64,000 nucleotides of DNA, taken from Pseudomonas putida (GTDB taxonomy: Bacteria > Pseudomonadota > Gammaproteobacteria > Pseudomonadales > Pseudomonadaceae). This document shows positions 62,882 to 64,000 of the stretch, in pieces. The notes under the pieces are model-generated. The model did no database searches. It was given only the letters and a program-made list of their open reading frames with translations, and was not told where the DNA came from. The first letter of the stretch is position 1, and each line of letters opens with the position of its first letter. The DNA lies in the NCBI RefSeq assembly GCF_001636055.1, contig NZ_CP011789.1:4154001-4218000 (forward strand), written 5' to 3'. Made by a program: the position numbers and the translations under genes.

Positions 62882-64000
62882 TCAGGTCTTGGCCGACGGC
62901 AGCTTGGAAACCAGGCGCAGCGACACGGTCAGCCCTTCGAGCTGGTAGTGCGGGCGCAGGTAGAACTTGGAGTGGTAGTAGCCGGGGTTGCCCTCGACCT
63001 CCTCGACCACCACCTCGGCGCCGGCCAGCGGCTTGCGCGCCTTGTCCGATTCGGTGGCGGTGGCCGGGTTGTGCTCGACGTAGCGGCCGATCCAGTTGTT
63101 CAGCCACACCTGCATGTCGGCGCGTTCCTTGAACGAGCCGATCTTGTCGCGCACGATGCACTTCAAGTAGTGGGCGAAGCGGCAGGTGGCGAACAGGTAC
63201 GGCAGGCGCGCGGCCAGGTTGGCGTTGGCAGTGGCGTCGGGGTCGTCGTACTCGGCGGGCTTGTGCATCGACTGCGCGCCGATGAAGGCCGCCAGGTTGC
63301 TGTTCTTCTTGTGCACCAGGGGCATGAAGCCGTTCTTGGCCAGTTCTGCTTCACGACGGTCGCTGATGGCGATTTCGGTCGGGCAGGTCATGTCCACGCC
63401 GCCATCGTCGGTCGGGAAGGTGTGCACCGGCAGCCCTTCGACCGCGCCACCGGACTCGATGCCGCGGATCTGCGAACACCAGCCGTAGTGCTTGAACGAG
63501 CGGTTGATGTTCACCGCCATGGCGTAGGCGGCGTTGGCCCAGGTGAAGTCCTTGCTGCCGACGCCGTCGGTGGTCTCCTCGAAGTCGAAGTCTTCCACCG
63601 GGTTGGTCTTGGCGCCGTAGGGCGCGCGGGCGAGGAAGCGCGGCATGGCCAGGCCCACGTAGCGCGAGTCTTCCGAGGCGCGGAAGCTGCGCCAGGCGGC
63701 GTGCTCGGGGGTCTGGAAGATCTTGGTCAGGTCGCGCGGGTTGGCCAGCTCCTGCCAGGATTCCATCAGCATCACGCTGGGGTCGGCGGCGGTGATCAGC
63801 GGGCAGTGGGCGGCGGCGCTGACCTTGGCCATCTGGCTCAGCAGCTCGACGTCCGGGGCGCTGTTGTTGAAGTAGTAGTCGGCGACGAATGCGCCGTATG
63901 GCTCGCCGCCGAACTGGCCGTATTCTTCTTCGTAGAGCTTCTTGAAGATCGGGCTCTGGTCCCAGGCCACGCCCTTGAACTTGCGCAGGGTGCGATGCAC
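62882..64000 (-). CDS. tssC: T6SS sheath protein TssC (VipB), N-terminus cut by window edge
   Basis: 372 C-terminal residues are visible of about 490; the start lies beyond the right edge. [29 protein letters not shown] (partial), [24 protein letters not shown] (partial), [16 protein letters not shown] and CTSHYLKCI-like [16 protein letters not shown] match TssC. With TssB it forms the contractile sheath that ClpV recycles. tssB and probably tssA should lie to the right of the window. Confidence 0.96.
   Translation of the reverse strand: MHRTLRKFKGVAWDQSPIFKKLYEEEYGQFGGEPYGAFVADYYFNNSAPDVELLSQMAKVSAAAHCPLITAADPSVMLMESWQELANPRDLTKIFQTPEHAAWRSFRASEDSRYVGLAMPRFLARAPYGAKTNPVEDFDFEETTDGVGSKDFTWANAAYAMAVNINRSFKHYGWCSQIRGIESGGAVEGLPVHTFPTDDGGVDMTCPTEIAISDRREAELAKNGFMPLVHKKNSNLAAFIGAQSMHKPAEYDDPDATANANLAARLPYLFATCRFAHYLKCIVRDKIGSFKERADMQVWLNNWIGRYVEHNPATATESDKARKPLAGAEVVVEEVEGNPGYYHSKFYLRPHYQLEGLTVSLRLVSKLPSAKT

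Overview
The window reads as a GC-rich Pseudomonas chromosome, most like the P. putida group. The evidence is OprD-type porins, the cynR/cynT/cynS order, a GlpT very close to known pseudomonad GlpT, REP palindromes built on the P. putida-type core CGGG...CCCG...CTCCCACAGG, and a large type VI secretion (T6SS) locus. No rRNA, tRNA, CRISPR array, integrase or transposase was seen.

1-14.2 kb is mostly housekeeping and core metabolism. It starts with the end of a meta-cleavage-type aromatic operon on the minus strand (ring-cleavage dioxygenase, class II aldolase-like protein, semialdehyde dehydrogenase cut by the left edge) and a divergent LysR regulator. Then come a TSUP exporter, NudC, a dienoyl-CoA isomerase-type crotonase, a DHFR/RibD-type reductase, an RNase Z-type hydrolase, a lipoprotein glucose/sorbosone dehydrogenase with a DUF2231 partner, GlpT, a candidate structured small RNA on the minus strand, an OprD porin and a DUF3455 protein.

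14.5-18.5 kb (plus strand) is a signalling operon: FecR-domain protein, membrane sensor with a CXXCH haem motif, soluble Ser/Thr kinase and PP2C phosphatase. It probably controls the T6SS post-translationally. 43.7-64 kb (minus strand) carries the T6SS structural genes in the order tssC-hcp-tssE-tssF-tssG-clpV-[three small genes]-vgrG-tagH(fha)-tssK-tssL-tssM-tagF, with tssC cut by the right edge. The first of the three small genes encodes a ribosome-inactivating protein (RIP) domain with all five catalytic residues of Shiga toxin/ricin A chains. The third looks like a papain/C39-type cysteine peptidase. They are the most striking items in the window and are probably T6SS effectors.

18.5-43.7 kb lies between the convergent ends of the kinase/phosphatase operon and tagF, and looks like accessory DNA. 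It holds (a) an uncharacterised catabolic gene set at 19.3-35 kb: GntR and MarR regulators, two MFS transporters, a cysteine-hydrolase-fold protein, peroxiredoxin, NHL-repeat protein, VOC protein, PDR-type reductase, Rieske ferredoxin, two amidohydrolases, Nramp metal transporter, CapA-type protein and OprD porin; (b) a tartrate module at 35.2-39.5 kb: LysR, DctA-type carrier, tartrate dehydratase TtdAB and a decayed oxaloacetate decarboxylase; (c) the cyanate module cynR/cynT/cynS; and (d) small genes and RidA. A shared tandem operator upstream of the GntR/MFS pair and of capA suggests that (a) is one regulon. Its substrate cannot be read from the sequence.
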